From the NCBI RefSeq assembly GCF_007830175.1, contig NZ_VLKH01000001.1:558001-622000 (forward strand): a stretch of DNA of 64,000 bases, in the 5' to 3' direction. The stretch is from Sedimentibacter saalensis (GTDB lineage: Bacteria > Bacillota > Clostridia > Tissierellales > Sedimentibacteraceae). This document shows positions 57,556 through 64,000 of the stretch, in pieces. Position numbers and translations under genes: made by a program. The first letter of the stretch is position 1, and each line of letters starts with the position of its first letter. A model generated the notes under the pieces. The model was not told the origin of the DNA and did not search any database. It worked only from the letters and a program-made list of their open reading frames with translations.

Positions 57556-57581
57556 AAGATTCTTTCTTATGAAAGAATCTT
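57556..57581 (+). terminator. terminator of the lrgAB-acetyltransferase unit
   Basis: AAGATTCTTTC-TTAT-GAAAGAATCTT, 4 bases past the stop. The repeat element at 57583 begins directly after it. Confidence 0.8.
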
Positions 57582-57582
57582 A

Positions 57583-57635
57583 TGTAGGGGAGGACTACTG
57601 TCCTCCCGCGGGCGGATACAAGATCCGCCCCTACA
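57583..57635. repeat. TGTAGGGG double-hairpin element
   Basis: TGTAGGGGAGGACTACTGTC with CTCCCG, then CGGGCGGATACAAGATCCGC with CCCTACA. Same design as 54319-54397 but without the central spacer. Between convergent genes. Confidence 0.8.
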
Positions 57636-57641
57636 AAGCAT

Positions 57642-57971
57642 TTATGCTGTGTGCTTGTCGAGCATATTTGTAAATGAAGAAAGTGGCTTAACACCTATTT
57701 CCTTTGCTTCAACTTTGCCATTTTTGAAAAGTACGACAGTCGGGATGCTTTGAATACCATAACGAATGGATAGTTCCTGGTTTTCATCAACATCAACCTT
57801 TGCTACGGTTACTTTTCCGTCATATTTGTCTGCTATTTGTTCTATTACAGGTGCAATCATTCTGCACGGTGCACACCATGTAGCCCAGAAATCCACCAGT
57901 ACAAATTGTTCCTTTGCTAATAGCTCATCAAACTCGCTTGTGTTTTTTACATATGTTATTTTTTCTGTCAT
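57642..57971 (-). CDS. trxA: thioredoxin
   Basis: 109 aa. The active site is WCAPC (Cys33, Cys36) instead of the usual WCGPC; the Ala may alter its redox potential. The cis-Pro motif is 'SIPTVVLF', and 'KVDVDENQELSIRYGI' is typical. Last gene of ccdA-hxlR-reductase-trxA; 1 base separates it from the reductase stop. It should be reduced by the adjacent flavoprotein. Confidence 0.95.
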   Translation of the reverse strand: MTEKITYVKNTSEFDELLAKEQFVLVDFWATWCAPCRMIAPVIEQIADKYDGKVTVAKVDVDENQELSIRYGIQSIPTVVLFKNGKVEAKEIGVKPLSSFTNMLDKHTA

Positions 57972-57972
57972 T

Positions 57973-58824
57973 TTAATTCTCCTTAATTTTATCTATTTGT
58001 AATGCTGCATGTTGTGCAGCTATTAAACCTTCGCTAACTGCCTTTGAAAGCTGCAGAGGCTTTCCTGTTATATCACCGGCAGCATAAACACCTTCAATGT
58101 TAGTTTCCATGTTTCTGTCAACAGCTATGAAGTTTCCGTCTGTTTTTAAACCGTCTATTAAAGCTGTTGGGGCAACTGCATCTCTCAGCATGAACACTGC
58201 ATCTGTATCAATAACAACATCGCCTGCTTTCACGGATTTTACAACATCTTCGCCAATTACTTCTGTCAATGTTCCGTTGATATATTTTATATTGCTGTTT
58301 AAATGCTCAGAGCGTTCTTTTTTTGAAACAAATGTTACGTTGACTCCTATGCTCTGCAGATAGTTTGCTTCTTCCAAAGCTTCTTTTGACTGATCCCAAA
58401 CTACTGCATTTTTATTTCTGTAAAGCATACCATCACAGGTTGCACAGTAGCTTACTCCAGATCCAAGCAGTCTTGATTCTCCTGGTATTTCTTTCGTTTT
58501 TGAAACTCCCATTGACAAAATAACTTTTTTTGCTTCGGCTATATCGCCATTTATATTGACCATAAAACTTTCACCCATGGGAAGTATGTTTACTACCTTG
58601 CCATCTTCGACTTTTATGTTCATAGCTTCTGCATGTTCCTTGAATTTATCCATGAGCTCTTTACCGCTCACATTGTAAAAACCAAGGTGATTGTCAACTC
58701 TTTCTGCCTTTGACAAATAATTTTCCTTGTTTGAGAAAATACGAACTGTCTTTCCTCTAGTCATTGCATTGACTGCAGCAGAAAGTCCTGCTGGTCCTGC
58801 GCCGATTATGATAACATCAACCAT
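57973..58824 (-). CDS. thioredoxin reductase-like flavoprotein lacking the NADPH motif
   Basis: 283 aa (usual TrxB about 305-315). The FAD motif IIIGAGPAGLSAAV is at 6-19, the redox pair is C127-A-T-C130-D, and the C-terminal FAD motif is 'GVYAAGDITGKPLQLSKAVSEG'. The usual NADPH elements are absent: GGGDSA is replaced by VVWDQSKEAL, and the HRR(xx)R segment by SKKERSEH. This pattern fits the ferredoxin-dependent flavin thioredoxin reductase (FFTR) type described in Clostridium. The start at 58824 follows GAGG and overlaps hxlR. Confidence 0.85.
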   Translation of the reverse strand: MVDVIIIGAGPAGLSAAVNAMTRGKTVRIFSNKENYLSKAERVDNHLGFYNVSGKELMDKFKEHAEAMNIKVEDGKVVNILPMGESFMVNINGDIAEAKKVILSMGVSKTKEIPGESRLLGSGVSYCATCDGMLYRNKNAVVWDQSKEALEEANYLQSIGVNVTFVSKKERSEHLNSNIKYINGTLTEVIGEDVVKSVKAGDVVIDTDAVFMLRDAVAPTALIDGLKTDGNFIAVDRNMETNIEGVYAAGDITGKPLQLSKAVSEGLIAAQHAALQIDKIKEN

Positions 58825-59272
58825 TTTTAACCTCACTGTCCTTTATTGAATTTGTAACGGATAGCTCATCAGAATTAATATAATTGCCGCACTCAGGGCA
58901 ATAGTATCTGTGCTGAACTTTTCCGCCGCAATTTTTGTGAACCACTGTTTTATAGCATTTATTCAAATGTTTTTCTCCCCACATCATAAGGCTGTTAAAA
59001 ACATCAACCAGATCAAATCCTTTATCTGTAAGTGTGTACTTGTACCTTGGAGGATGAGACTGATATAGTTCTCTTAAAATAAGCTCATCAGTTTCCATGG
59101 ATTTAAGGCGTTCCGAAAGTAAATTTGTGGGTATTCCCTCAAGTCCGTCCTGAATCTCCTTATAAGTTTCACGTCCAATAAGCAGCTGATGAAGAATCAA
59201 AAGAGACCATTTGTCACCTATGATGTTCAGCGTCTGAGCTATGTTGCAGGGCAAATTGTATTGGATTTTCAT
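58817..59272 (-). CDS. HxlR-family winged-helix regulator with C-terminal Zn-ribbon-like part
   Basis: 151 aa. The HxlR domain is in residues 8-105 ('CNIAQTLNIIGDKWSLLILH', 'RLKSMETDELILRELYQSHP', 'YTLTDKGFDLVDVF'). Cys9 is at the position used for thiol or electrophile sensing in several HxlR proteins. Residues 115-140 (HKNCGGK, YYCPECGNY) look like a zinc ribbon. It lies inside a thiol-redox operon, so redox autoregulation of ccdA/trx is likely but unproven. Confidence 0.85.
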   Translation of the reverse strand: MKIQYNLPCNIAQTLNIIGDKWSLLILHQLLIGRETYKEIQDGLEGIPTNLLSERLKSMETDELILRELYQSHPPRYKYTLTDKGFDLVDVFNSLMMWGEKHLNKCYKTVVHKNCGGKVQHRYYCPECGNYINSDELSVTNSIKDSEVKNG

Positions 59273-59326
59273 TTTATCTCCTCGTTACTATAAATAATTA
59301 TTAGCATTATTTATTATATAATGTAT

Positions 59327-60052
59327 TTAAAATGCCAGGTATCTGCTGAGTGTAGAAAATGTTCCTGTAAAAGTCATTATACCAATTATTATAAGAATGA
59401 TACCGCCGATTTTAATTGTATACTTAACTAATTTTCTTTTTTCCTTGAAGAAGTTCAGAGCTTCCGACGTAAACATACCAAGAATTATAAATGGTATTAC
59501 AAAGCCTAACGAGTAAACAAGTACAAGCATATTTCCAAAAATAGAGCTTCCTGTGCTGGATGCAAGAATTAACACTGAAGAAAGAGCAGGTCCCACACAT
59601 GGTGTCCATGCAAAACTGAATGTAAATCCCATCACATATGCAACTATGGGATTCATTTTGCCTGTTTCAAGCTCCAGGTGAAATCTCTTTTCCATTTTAA
59701 GAAAATCAAGATGTATTATATCAAGCTGCACAAGTCCCATTATAATTATTATTGCTCCGCCAATGCGGCTGAACAGCATTCTGTGCTGGTTGAAGAATGT
59801 GCCCAGAGCTGAAAATGAAAGACCAAGGAGAAAAAATACGCTTGATATTCCTGCTGTAAAAAATAATGTATTTACAAATACTTTTTTTCGCTGGTAATAT
59901 ATGATTCCATCTTCTCCTGTTATTTTTCCGTTCCCTGCCAGATAACTTATGTACACCGGTATTAGCGGAAGTACGCAAGGAGAAAAAAATGACAATAAAC
60001 CTTCCATAAACACAAGCAAAAAACTTACATTAGCAAAATCTAATCTTCCCAA
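59327..60052 (-). CDS. ccdA: cytochrome c biogenesis protein CcdA-like thiol electron transporter
   Basis: 241 aa, six membrane segments. Two conserved redox cysteines are in LLSFFSPCVLPLIPVY and FAWTPCVGPALS. CcdA carries electrons from cytosolic thioredoxin to extracytoplasmic thiol proteins. The start is a TTG at 60052, 6 bases after AGGAGG; the ATG 12 codons earlier has no box. No cytochrome c gene is nearby, so the electron acceptor is unknown. Confidence 0.9.
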   Translation of the reverse strand: MGRLDFANVSFLLVFMEGLLSFFSPCVLPLIPVYISYLAGNGKITGEDGIIYYQRKKVFVNTLFFTAGISSVFFLLGLSFSALGTFFNQHRMLFSRIGGAIIIIMGLVQLDIIHLDFLKMEKRFHLELETGKMNPIVAYVMGFTFSFAWTPCVGPALSSVLILASSTGSSIFGNMLVLVYSLGFVIPFIILGMFTSEALNFFKEKRKLVKYTIKIGGIILIIIGIMTFTGTFSTLSRYLAF

Positions 60053-60078
60053 TGGAACCTCCTGGATTGTTTTACATA

Positions 60079-60107
60079 AACATATCATAGTAACTTCATA
60101 TTGTCAA
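60079..60107 (-). promoter_or_regulatory. promoter of the ccdA-trxA operon
   Basis: On the minus strand TTGACA, 17 bases, TATGTT, about 27 bases before the TTG start. Confidence 0.65.
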
Positions 60108-60135
60108 GTCACTTTAAAAAATAAACAAGCAATAG

Positions 60136-60163
60136 TTGAAAATTTTTTCAAATGTGGTACTAT
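60136..60163 (+). promoter_or_regulatory. promoter of the DUF2156 gene
   Basis: TTGAAA, 16 bases, TACTAT, about 50 bases before the gene. Confidence 0.5.
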
Positions 60164-60214
60164 AGTGTATGAAATAATTGATTATTAAATGTGCATTAGC
60201 ACATAGTATAGGAG

Positions 60215-61129
60215 ATGATTGACATTTTAAGTTTCAAATGCCTTGCATTAGATGACAAGGAAATAATCGAAAAATATGTTGATAAAAATCTGCTGGATTC
60301 ATATGAATATTTATTTTCATCGCTTTATATGTGGAGAAAGCTGAACAATGTTAAATATGCCATAATAGACAATGCTCTTGTAATAGAAAAAAATGAAGAA
60401 GGAAAAGGAACATTTTACGCTCAGCCCTATGGCTATAAAAAAGAAAATTTAATCAGTATAGTTGATGAACTCCTTGAACGAAATGCTGATTTTACAGACA
60501 GGGATTATTTGTTCGGGGATGTGGATGAAAATTTCCTGGAGGATTTAAAAAAATACACTGATTTCAAAATTGAAGCAGTTGAGGATGTTGATGATTTCGA
60601 ATATGTGTACAGTACTCAGGATTTAATAGAGCTTAAGGGCAAGAAGTACCACGGCAAAAAAAATCATGTTAACAGTTTTGAAAAATCATATAGTTATGAA
60701 ATAAAAAAAATCGACAACCAGCAGGTTATAAATGATTGCATGAACCTTCTTCACAAGTGGCATGAGGAAGTTGCTGTTACAGTAGACAAGGAAATGCTTA
60801 TGGAAATAGACGCAATAAAGGATTTGTTCAGGGAGCTTCATTTTTTTGATCTACAGTCAATAGCAATATACGTAGATGGGGAGCTTGCCGGTTTTGCAGT
60901 TGGGGAAAGAGTCAATGACAGATTGGCTGTAATACATGTTGAAAGAGGAGAGACAACTTTCAAAGGGGTTTATGCATTTTTAAACAAGAAATTTCTGACC
61001 GAAAGTTTTTCAGACACGATTTTTGTGAACAGGCAGGAAGACACCGGAAATGAAGGACTTAGAAAAGCAAAGCAGTCATACCATCCTTCACACATGGTGA
61101 AGAAATACCTGGTAAAGGTAAGCAGATGA
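60215..61129 (+). CDS. DUF2156 (phosphatidylglycerol lysyltransferase C-terminal-like) protein
   Basis: 304 aa, soluble, with two GNAT-like halves as in the MprF catalytic domain. 'LIELKGKKYHGKKNHVNSFE' is the typical block; C-terminal 'VNRQEDTGNEGLRKAKQSYH' resembles the aminoacyl-transfer site. The membrane part of MprF is absent. Such proteins may transfer an amino acid from tRNA to a peptide or lipid. The start is unclear: the ATG at 60215 lies inside GGAGATG with no spacing, and ATT codons 1 or 3 codons later fit the box better. Confidence 0.85.
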   Translation: MIDILSFKCLALDDKEIIEKYVDKNLLDSYEYLFSSLYMWRKLNNVKYAIIDNALVIEKNEEGKGTFYAQPYGYKKENLISIVDELLERNADFTDRDYLFGDVDENFLEDLKKYTDFKIEAVEDVDDFEYVYSTQDLIELKGKKYHGKKNHVNSFEKSYSYEIKKIDNQQVINDCMNLLHKWHEEVAVTVDKEMLMEIDAIKDLFRELHFFDLQSIAIYVDGELAGFAVGERVNDRLAVIHVERGETTFKGVYAFLNKKFLTESFSDTIFVNRQEDTGNEGLRKAKQSYHPSHMVKKYLVKVSR

Positions 61130-61146
61130 ATAAGCAATATAAAAAT

Positions 61147-61165
61147 AAGATGACATAGTCATCTT
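61147..61165 (+). terminator. terminator-like hairpin of the DUF2156 gene (first copy)
   Basis: AAGATGAC-ATA-GTCATCTT, 18 bases past the stop. An 18-base stretch of it is repeated at 61296-61313 followed by TTTTTT, on the other side of a 130-bp element. Confidence 0.65.
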
Positions 61166-61313
61166 AGGTTGATAACAAAGTAACTTACGACGTTGTCATT
61201 CTGAGGGCTTAGCCCGAAGAATCTCATTTTTATAATAAAGATGAGATCCTTCACTATCGTTCAGGATGACAGCGTCGGTGTTTGTCAGTAGCCTGAGATG
61301 AAATAGTCATCTT
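61148..61313. repeat. 130-bp miniature inverted-repeat element flanked by 18-bp direct repeats
   Basis: Direct repeats AGATGACATAGTCATCTT (61148-61165) and AGATGAAATAGTCATCTT (61296-61313) flank 61166-61295. The insert has imperfect terminal repeats (AGGTTGATAACAAA and, inverted, AGGCTACTGACAAA; 10 of 14). Its core is TGTCATTCTGAG...GAATCTCAT against ATGAGATCC...CAGGATGACA (61194-61271). The core matches 4878-4953 in the opposite orientation. It lies between convergent genes. Confidence 0.8.
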
Positions 61314-61318
61314 TTTTA

Positions 61319-62128
61319 TTACCCCAACGCAACATCAAGTACCATCATTATTAAAAATCCAAGCATTGTTCCTATAGTTCCTGCATGAGAATGTTCAACA
61401 GCCTGTGATTCTGGTATGAGTTCTTCCACAACAACATAAATCATGGCTCCTGCAGCAAATGCAAGCATCCATGGCATAATTCCGGCAACTTTGTATACAA
61501 GCAGTGCTCCTGTAACTCCGGCAATAGGTTCAACTATTCCCGAGAGTGCTCCATAAACAAAAGACTTATTCTTTGAAAATCCCTCATTTTGCAGAGGCAA
61601 TGAAATTGCTGCTCCTTCAGGAAAATTTTGAATTCCCATTCCAATAGCAAGGGCAAAGGCGCTCATAAGTGCAGGCTGTGAGTTAATATGTCCTGCAAGT
61701 CCGAATGACAAACCAACAGCCATTCCTTCAGGAATATTGTGTAGTGTTACAGCCAAGACAAGCATGGTGGTACGTTTAAATGAACTTTTCATTCCTTCAG
61801 GCTTATCCTGATCAATGTGAAGGTGAGGAAGGATTTTATCAAGCAAAAACAAGAAAACTCCGCCAATTACAAATCCGCCTGCAGCGGGTATCCAGCCTGT
61901 TACACCTTGTTCCTCAGCCATTTCTATGGCCGGTATTAAAAGTGACCACACAGAGGCTGCAATCATAACACCTGCAGCAAATCCCAGGAAGGCATGCTGC
62001 ACTTTTGGATTCACATCTTTTTTCATGAGATAAACCATTGATGCTCCGGCAGCTGTAGCCAGAAATGTGAAGGTTGTTCCCAAAAGAGCCAAAGTCAAGG
62101 GGCTAAAATTTAATATTTTTTCAATCAT
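61319..62128 (-). CDS. ZIP-family metal transporter (ZupT-like)
   Basis: 269 aa, eight membrane segments. The two metal-binding helices are HNIPEGMAVGLSFG and IQNFPEGAAISLPL. A short His/Asp segment (LPHLHIDQDKPEG) forms the cytoplasmic loop. It should import Zn2+ or another divalent metal. The signature order matches the ZupT/GufA branch. An AAGAGGTG box precedes the ATG. Monocistronic. Confidence 0.92.
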   Translation of the reverse strand: MIEKILNFSPLTLALLGTTFTFLATAAGASMVYLMKKDVNPKVQHAFLGFAAGVMIAASVWSLLIPAIEMAEEQGVTGWIPAAGGFVIGGVFLFLLDKILPHLHIDQDKPEGMKSSFKRTTMLVLAVTLHNIPEGMAVGLSFGLAGHINSQPALMSAFALAIGMGIQNFPEGAAISLPLQNEGFSKNKSFVYGALSGIVEPIAGVTGALLVYKVAGIMPWMLAFAAGAMIYVVVEELIPESQAVEHSHAGTIGTMLGFLIMMVLDVALG

Positions 62129-62239
62129 GTCAACACCTCTTTTTCCTTAATTTAACTATAACAACGGCACAATAATAAGTCAATGTGATTTTTACCGTTT
62201 CATATTTTATATTTTATTAAGAAAAATGTAAAAGTATTA

Positions 62240-62268
62240 TTGACAATTAATATTTATGGGAGTATAAT
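62240..62268 (+). promoter_or_regulatory. his operon promoter
   Basis: TTGACA, exactly 17 bases, TATAAT: a perfect housekeeping consensus. The expected start site is 15-20 bases before the leader peptide ATG. Confidence 0.92.
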
Positions 62269-62292
62269 CGGAATAATTATTAGAGGTGTGAT

Positions 62293-62361
62293 ATGAAAAA
62301 TAAATTATTATGCACAACATTCGTACAATTGCATCATCATAGATACAGAGTTTGTAAGTGA
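62293..62361 (+). CDS. his operon leader peptide (22 aa, three consecutive His)
   Basis: MKNKLLCTTFVQLHHHRYRV followed by CK and TGA. The ATG follows AGAGGTG. Three CAT codons (62332-62340) lie just before a strong hairpin (62348-62387). This is the classic design of a ribosome-mediated attenuator: stalling on His codons when charged tRNA(His) is low should change folding and prevent the terminator at 62439. The downstream genes are hisZ and hisG. Confidence 0.8.
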   Translation: MKNKLLCTTFVQLHHHRYRVCK

Positions 62362-62387
62362 ATTTGAAAATTCACAGTTACAAGCTC
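62348..62387 (+). promoter_or_regulatory. his leader pause/antiterminator hairpin
   Basis: GAGTTTGTAA pairs with TTACAAGCTC (one G-U), and inside it GTGAATTT pairs with AAATTCAC. It overlaps the last codons of the leader peptide. AGATAC (62341) can also pair with GTATCT (62413), giving a competing fold. Confidence 0.65.
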
Positions 62388-62438
62388 TATTCGTCGTTTA
62401 GAATTTAGACTTGTATCTGTGGTAGATAAATGAGACGT

Positions 62439-62469
62439 AAGCCGCTTGATATAAGTCAAGCGGCTTTTA
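62439..62469 (+). terminator. his operon attenuator terminator
   Basis: AAGCCGCTTGA and TCAAGCGGCTT form a perfect 11-bp stem with a 6-base loop followed by TT. It lies between leader peptide and hisZ. Confidence 0.85.
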
Positions 62470-62668
62470 TTATGCCCTAACCCCATTGTTGCGAGCGATA
62501 GCGAAGCAAGAATGGTTGGTAGGTCAAACGCAATGAGTTCCCAATTTATGCGACCGTAAGGAGCTGATAAATTGGTGAACGAAACTGCGATATGCCCTGC
62601 GATAACCAAAGTAAGTCGCGGTAGGTCAAAGCAAACAGCAATATAAAATAGGTTAAACCCAAATCTCA
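62470..62668. repeat. structured, GC-richer repeat-like segment between the attenuator and hisZ
   Basis: About 200 bases with base composition unlike the AT-rich surroundings and no credible gene. It holds direct repeats GGTAGGTCAAACGCAA and GGTAGGTCAAAGCAAA, and two ATGCCCT starts. GTTCCCAATTTAT pairs with ATAAATTGGTGAAC, extended by CGCA/TGCG. A small hairpin, TTGCGAGCG...AAGCAA, also occurs. It looks like a mobile or dispersed palindromic unit inserted in the leader. Confidence 0.6.
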
Positions 62669-62678
62669 AGGAGGATTT

Positions 62679-63626
62679 ATGAATTTTTTAAATATTGAAG
62701 ATGAAATGAAATTTTTTCAAAAAATGTATGTGCTTAGAAAAGATATTGAGAACTTTTTATTCGATGAAGGATATATGAACATAGAACCATCCATATTTGA
62801 AGGATATGATGATTTTATAGGAGTTAATTCAAGAATAGACAAAAAATCAACCGTGAAGCTTCTTGACAACAACAGTGAAATTTTAATCCTTACTCCTGAC
62901 ATTACAACAGGAATAGTAAATAAATTTATGCCAAGGTGGGAAATGAGTTCACTGCTTAAAATTTTCTACTACGGCAAGACATACAAGCACAACGGAGTAG
63001 GAATTAAGGAAAACAGGGAAATGGGAGTTGAAATAATCGGAGAAAAAAATCACTTCACCGATGAAAATATACTCAATACATCTGCAAGAATAATTGCCAA
63101 GTACAGCAGCAATTACTTGTTTGAAATAGGAAACAGCAAATTTTTAAAAGGAATAATGCAGTCCTGTTCCTTTAAAAAAGAAGATTATGAAAATATACTG
63201 GATATTTTGTATCTTAAAAACAGACAGGAGCTGAAGGATTATTTATCAAAGCTTCCTTACAGGGAACCCATGAGCACACTTTTAAACATATTTGACCTTG
63301 AAGGAACATTTGATGAAATAACCGAGGAACTGAAAGGGCTTTACATGAACGATCTTATGAAGCAGGGGCTTGATGAACTTAAGAAAATTGACAATTACAT
63401 GAAAAACATCACAGACAAAATAACATACGACCTTTCCATGGTTTCTGAACTTTCCTACTACGATGGAACAATATTCAGGGGATACATAGAAGGTTCAAAC
63501 AAGGCCATCATCAAGGGCGGAAGATACGATTCATTCACAGAGCAGTACGGATACAAAATTCCTGCCATGGGTTTTACTGTTGAACTGGATGAACTTATAA
63601 AAGTTCTTTACAAGGAGGAGCAGTAA
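62679..63626 (+). CDS. hisZ: ATP phosphoribosyltransferase regulatory subunit HisZ
   Basis: 315 aa, a histidyl-tRNA synthetase-like class II fold without charging function. It begins 'EDEMKFFQKMYVLRKDIENF' and has the motif 2-like 'YYGKTYKHNGVGIKENREMG'. The C-terminal glycine-rich 'AIIKGGRYDSFTEQYGYKIP' matches HisZ. It is shorter than HisS because the anticodon domain is missing. HisZ activates short-form HisG and mediates histidine feedback. AAGGAGG precedes the ATG; the stop overlaps hisG by one base. Confidence 0.93.
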   Translation: MNFLNIEDEMKFFQKMYVLRKDIENFLFDEGYMNIEPSIFEGYDDFIGVNSRIDKKSTVKLLDNNSEILILTPDITTGIVNKFMPRWEMSSLLKIFYYGKTYKHNGVGIKENREMGVEIIGEKNHFTDENILNTSARIIAKYSSNYLFEIGNSKFLKGIMQSCSFKKEDYENILDILYLKNRQELKDYLSKLPYREPMSTLLNIFDLEGTFDEITEELKGLYMNDLMKQGLDELKKIDNYMKNITDKITYDLSMVSELSYYDGTIFRGYIEGSNKAIIKGGRYDSFTEQYGYKIPAMGFTVELDELIKVLYKEEQ

Positions 63627-64000
63627 TGAGTTTAACAATAGCAATACCAAAGGGAAGACTGGGAAGCCAGGCCATAGAAATGTTAAAGGCTGCAGGAATA
63701 GGAGAATCCATCGATGAAAAATCAAGAAAACTTGTTTTCGATGATGAACAAAGAAACTTGCGCTTTATGCTTCTTAAGAATTCAGACATTATAACATATG
63801 TTGAAAACGGAGTTGCAGACATTGGAATTTCAGGAAAAGACATGATAATGGAAAACAGCGCTGACATTTACGAGCTATACAAAATGAATATAGGAAAATG
63901 TAAAATTTCAGTAGCCGGAATAAAGGGAAAGAAAATATTCAAGGACGACACCATAATAAAAGTTGCAACAAAGTTTCCTGAAACCGCAAAAAAATATTTC
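63626..64000 (+). CDS. hisG: ATP phosphoribosyltransferase catalytic subunit HisG (short form), partial
   Basis: The first 125 codons are present; the gene leaves the right edge. MSLTIAIPKGRLGSQAIEML is the HisG N-terminus. 'VENGVADIGISGKDMIMENS' is the conserved substrate-binding block. It catalyses the first step of histidine synthesis from ATP and PRPP. The presence of hisZ means it should be the short form of about 210 aa. Its start overlaps the hisZ stop (TAATG). Confidence 0.95.
   Translation, partial: MSLTIAIPKGRLGSQAIEMLKAAGIGESIDEKSRKLVFDDEQRNLRFMLLKNSDIITYVENGVADIGISGKDMIMENSADIYELYKMNIGKCKISVAGIKGKKIFKDDTIIKVATKFPETAKKYF

Noticed and set aside
62337-62669. 110-aa antisense reading frame over the his leader
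   Set aside because: It runs through the attenuator terminator and the repeat-like block, has no ribosome binding site, and lies opposite strong regulatory signals.

Overview
The window comes from an AT-rich, low-GC anaerobic firmicute of the Clostridia/Tissierellia type. A Sedimentibacter-like, amino-acid-fermenting organism fits best, but this is an inference. The signs are an electron-bifurcating-type [FeFe] hydrogenase operon, a YedF selenium/sulfur protein, a ProX-type tRNA editing protein, PyrR- and T-box-type leaders, and the classical Gram-positive chromosome-origin gene order. I saw no prophage, insertion sequence, CRISPR array or defence island.

Layout. (1) 1-7,800: end of an oligopeptide-binding lipoprotein gene, tRNA-Arg, a D,D-carboxypeptidase, a lipase-like hydrolase, rsgA, nfo, a VOC protein, a gamma carbonic anhydrase-like protein and a membrane protein. 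(2) 7,775-16,100: serS with a translationally coupled ProX-type editing protein and a short T-box-like leader, an XRE-cupin regulator, helD, tRNA-Gly, an orphan PAS kinase, tRNA-Thr and a small Asn/Tyr-rich protein. (3) 16,145-20,944: pyrBIFKDE operon with a PyrR attenuator plus a second PyrR site over the pyrB ribosome binding site. (4) 20,971-26,183: pyrC, a NifS-like enzyme, a membrane-anchored unknown that carries a parS-like site, cvpA, yedF and a DUF951 gene. (5) 26,321-31,617: a HAD phosphatase and the hydrogenase operon with a consensus promoter.

(6) 31,844-50,978: the origin region. On the left arm (minus strand) lie rpmH, rnpA, yidD, yidC, jag, mnmE, mnmG, rsmG, a noc-like parB, parA and parB. 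On the right arm (plus strand) lie dnaA, dnaN, yaaA, recF, gyrB and gyrA, followed by an STAS/anti-sigma/sigma trio. DnaA boxes lie on both sides of dnaA, so the origin looks bipartite. (7) 51,027-62,128: a UPF0182 membrane protein, a VOC protein, an amino-acid permease, lrgAB, an acetyltransferase, a redox operon (ccdA, hxlR-type regulator, a thioredoxin-reductase-like flavoprotein without the NADPH motif, trxA), a DUF2156 protein and a ZIP transporter. (8) 62,240-64,000: start of the his operon (hisZ, hisG) behind a ribosome-mediated attenuator whose leader peptide has three consecutive His codons.

The most notable signals are regulatory and non-coding. They are the his leader peptide, the dual PyrR control, a miniature serS T-box with a changed acceptor-pairing bulge, and several families of dispersed palindromic elements. 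One of those families recurs next to leader terminators, and another sits inside a duplicated terminator. Coding oddities are a yidD that can only start at ATA, an anti-sigma protein without its ATP-binding residues, and a thioredoxin reductase that looks ferredoxin-dependent.
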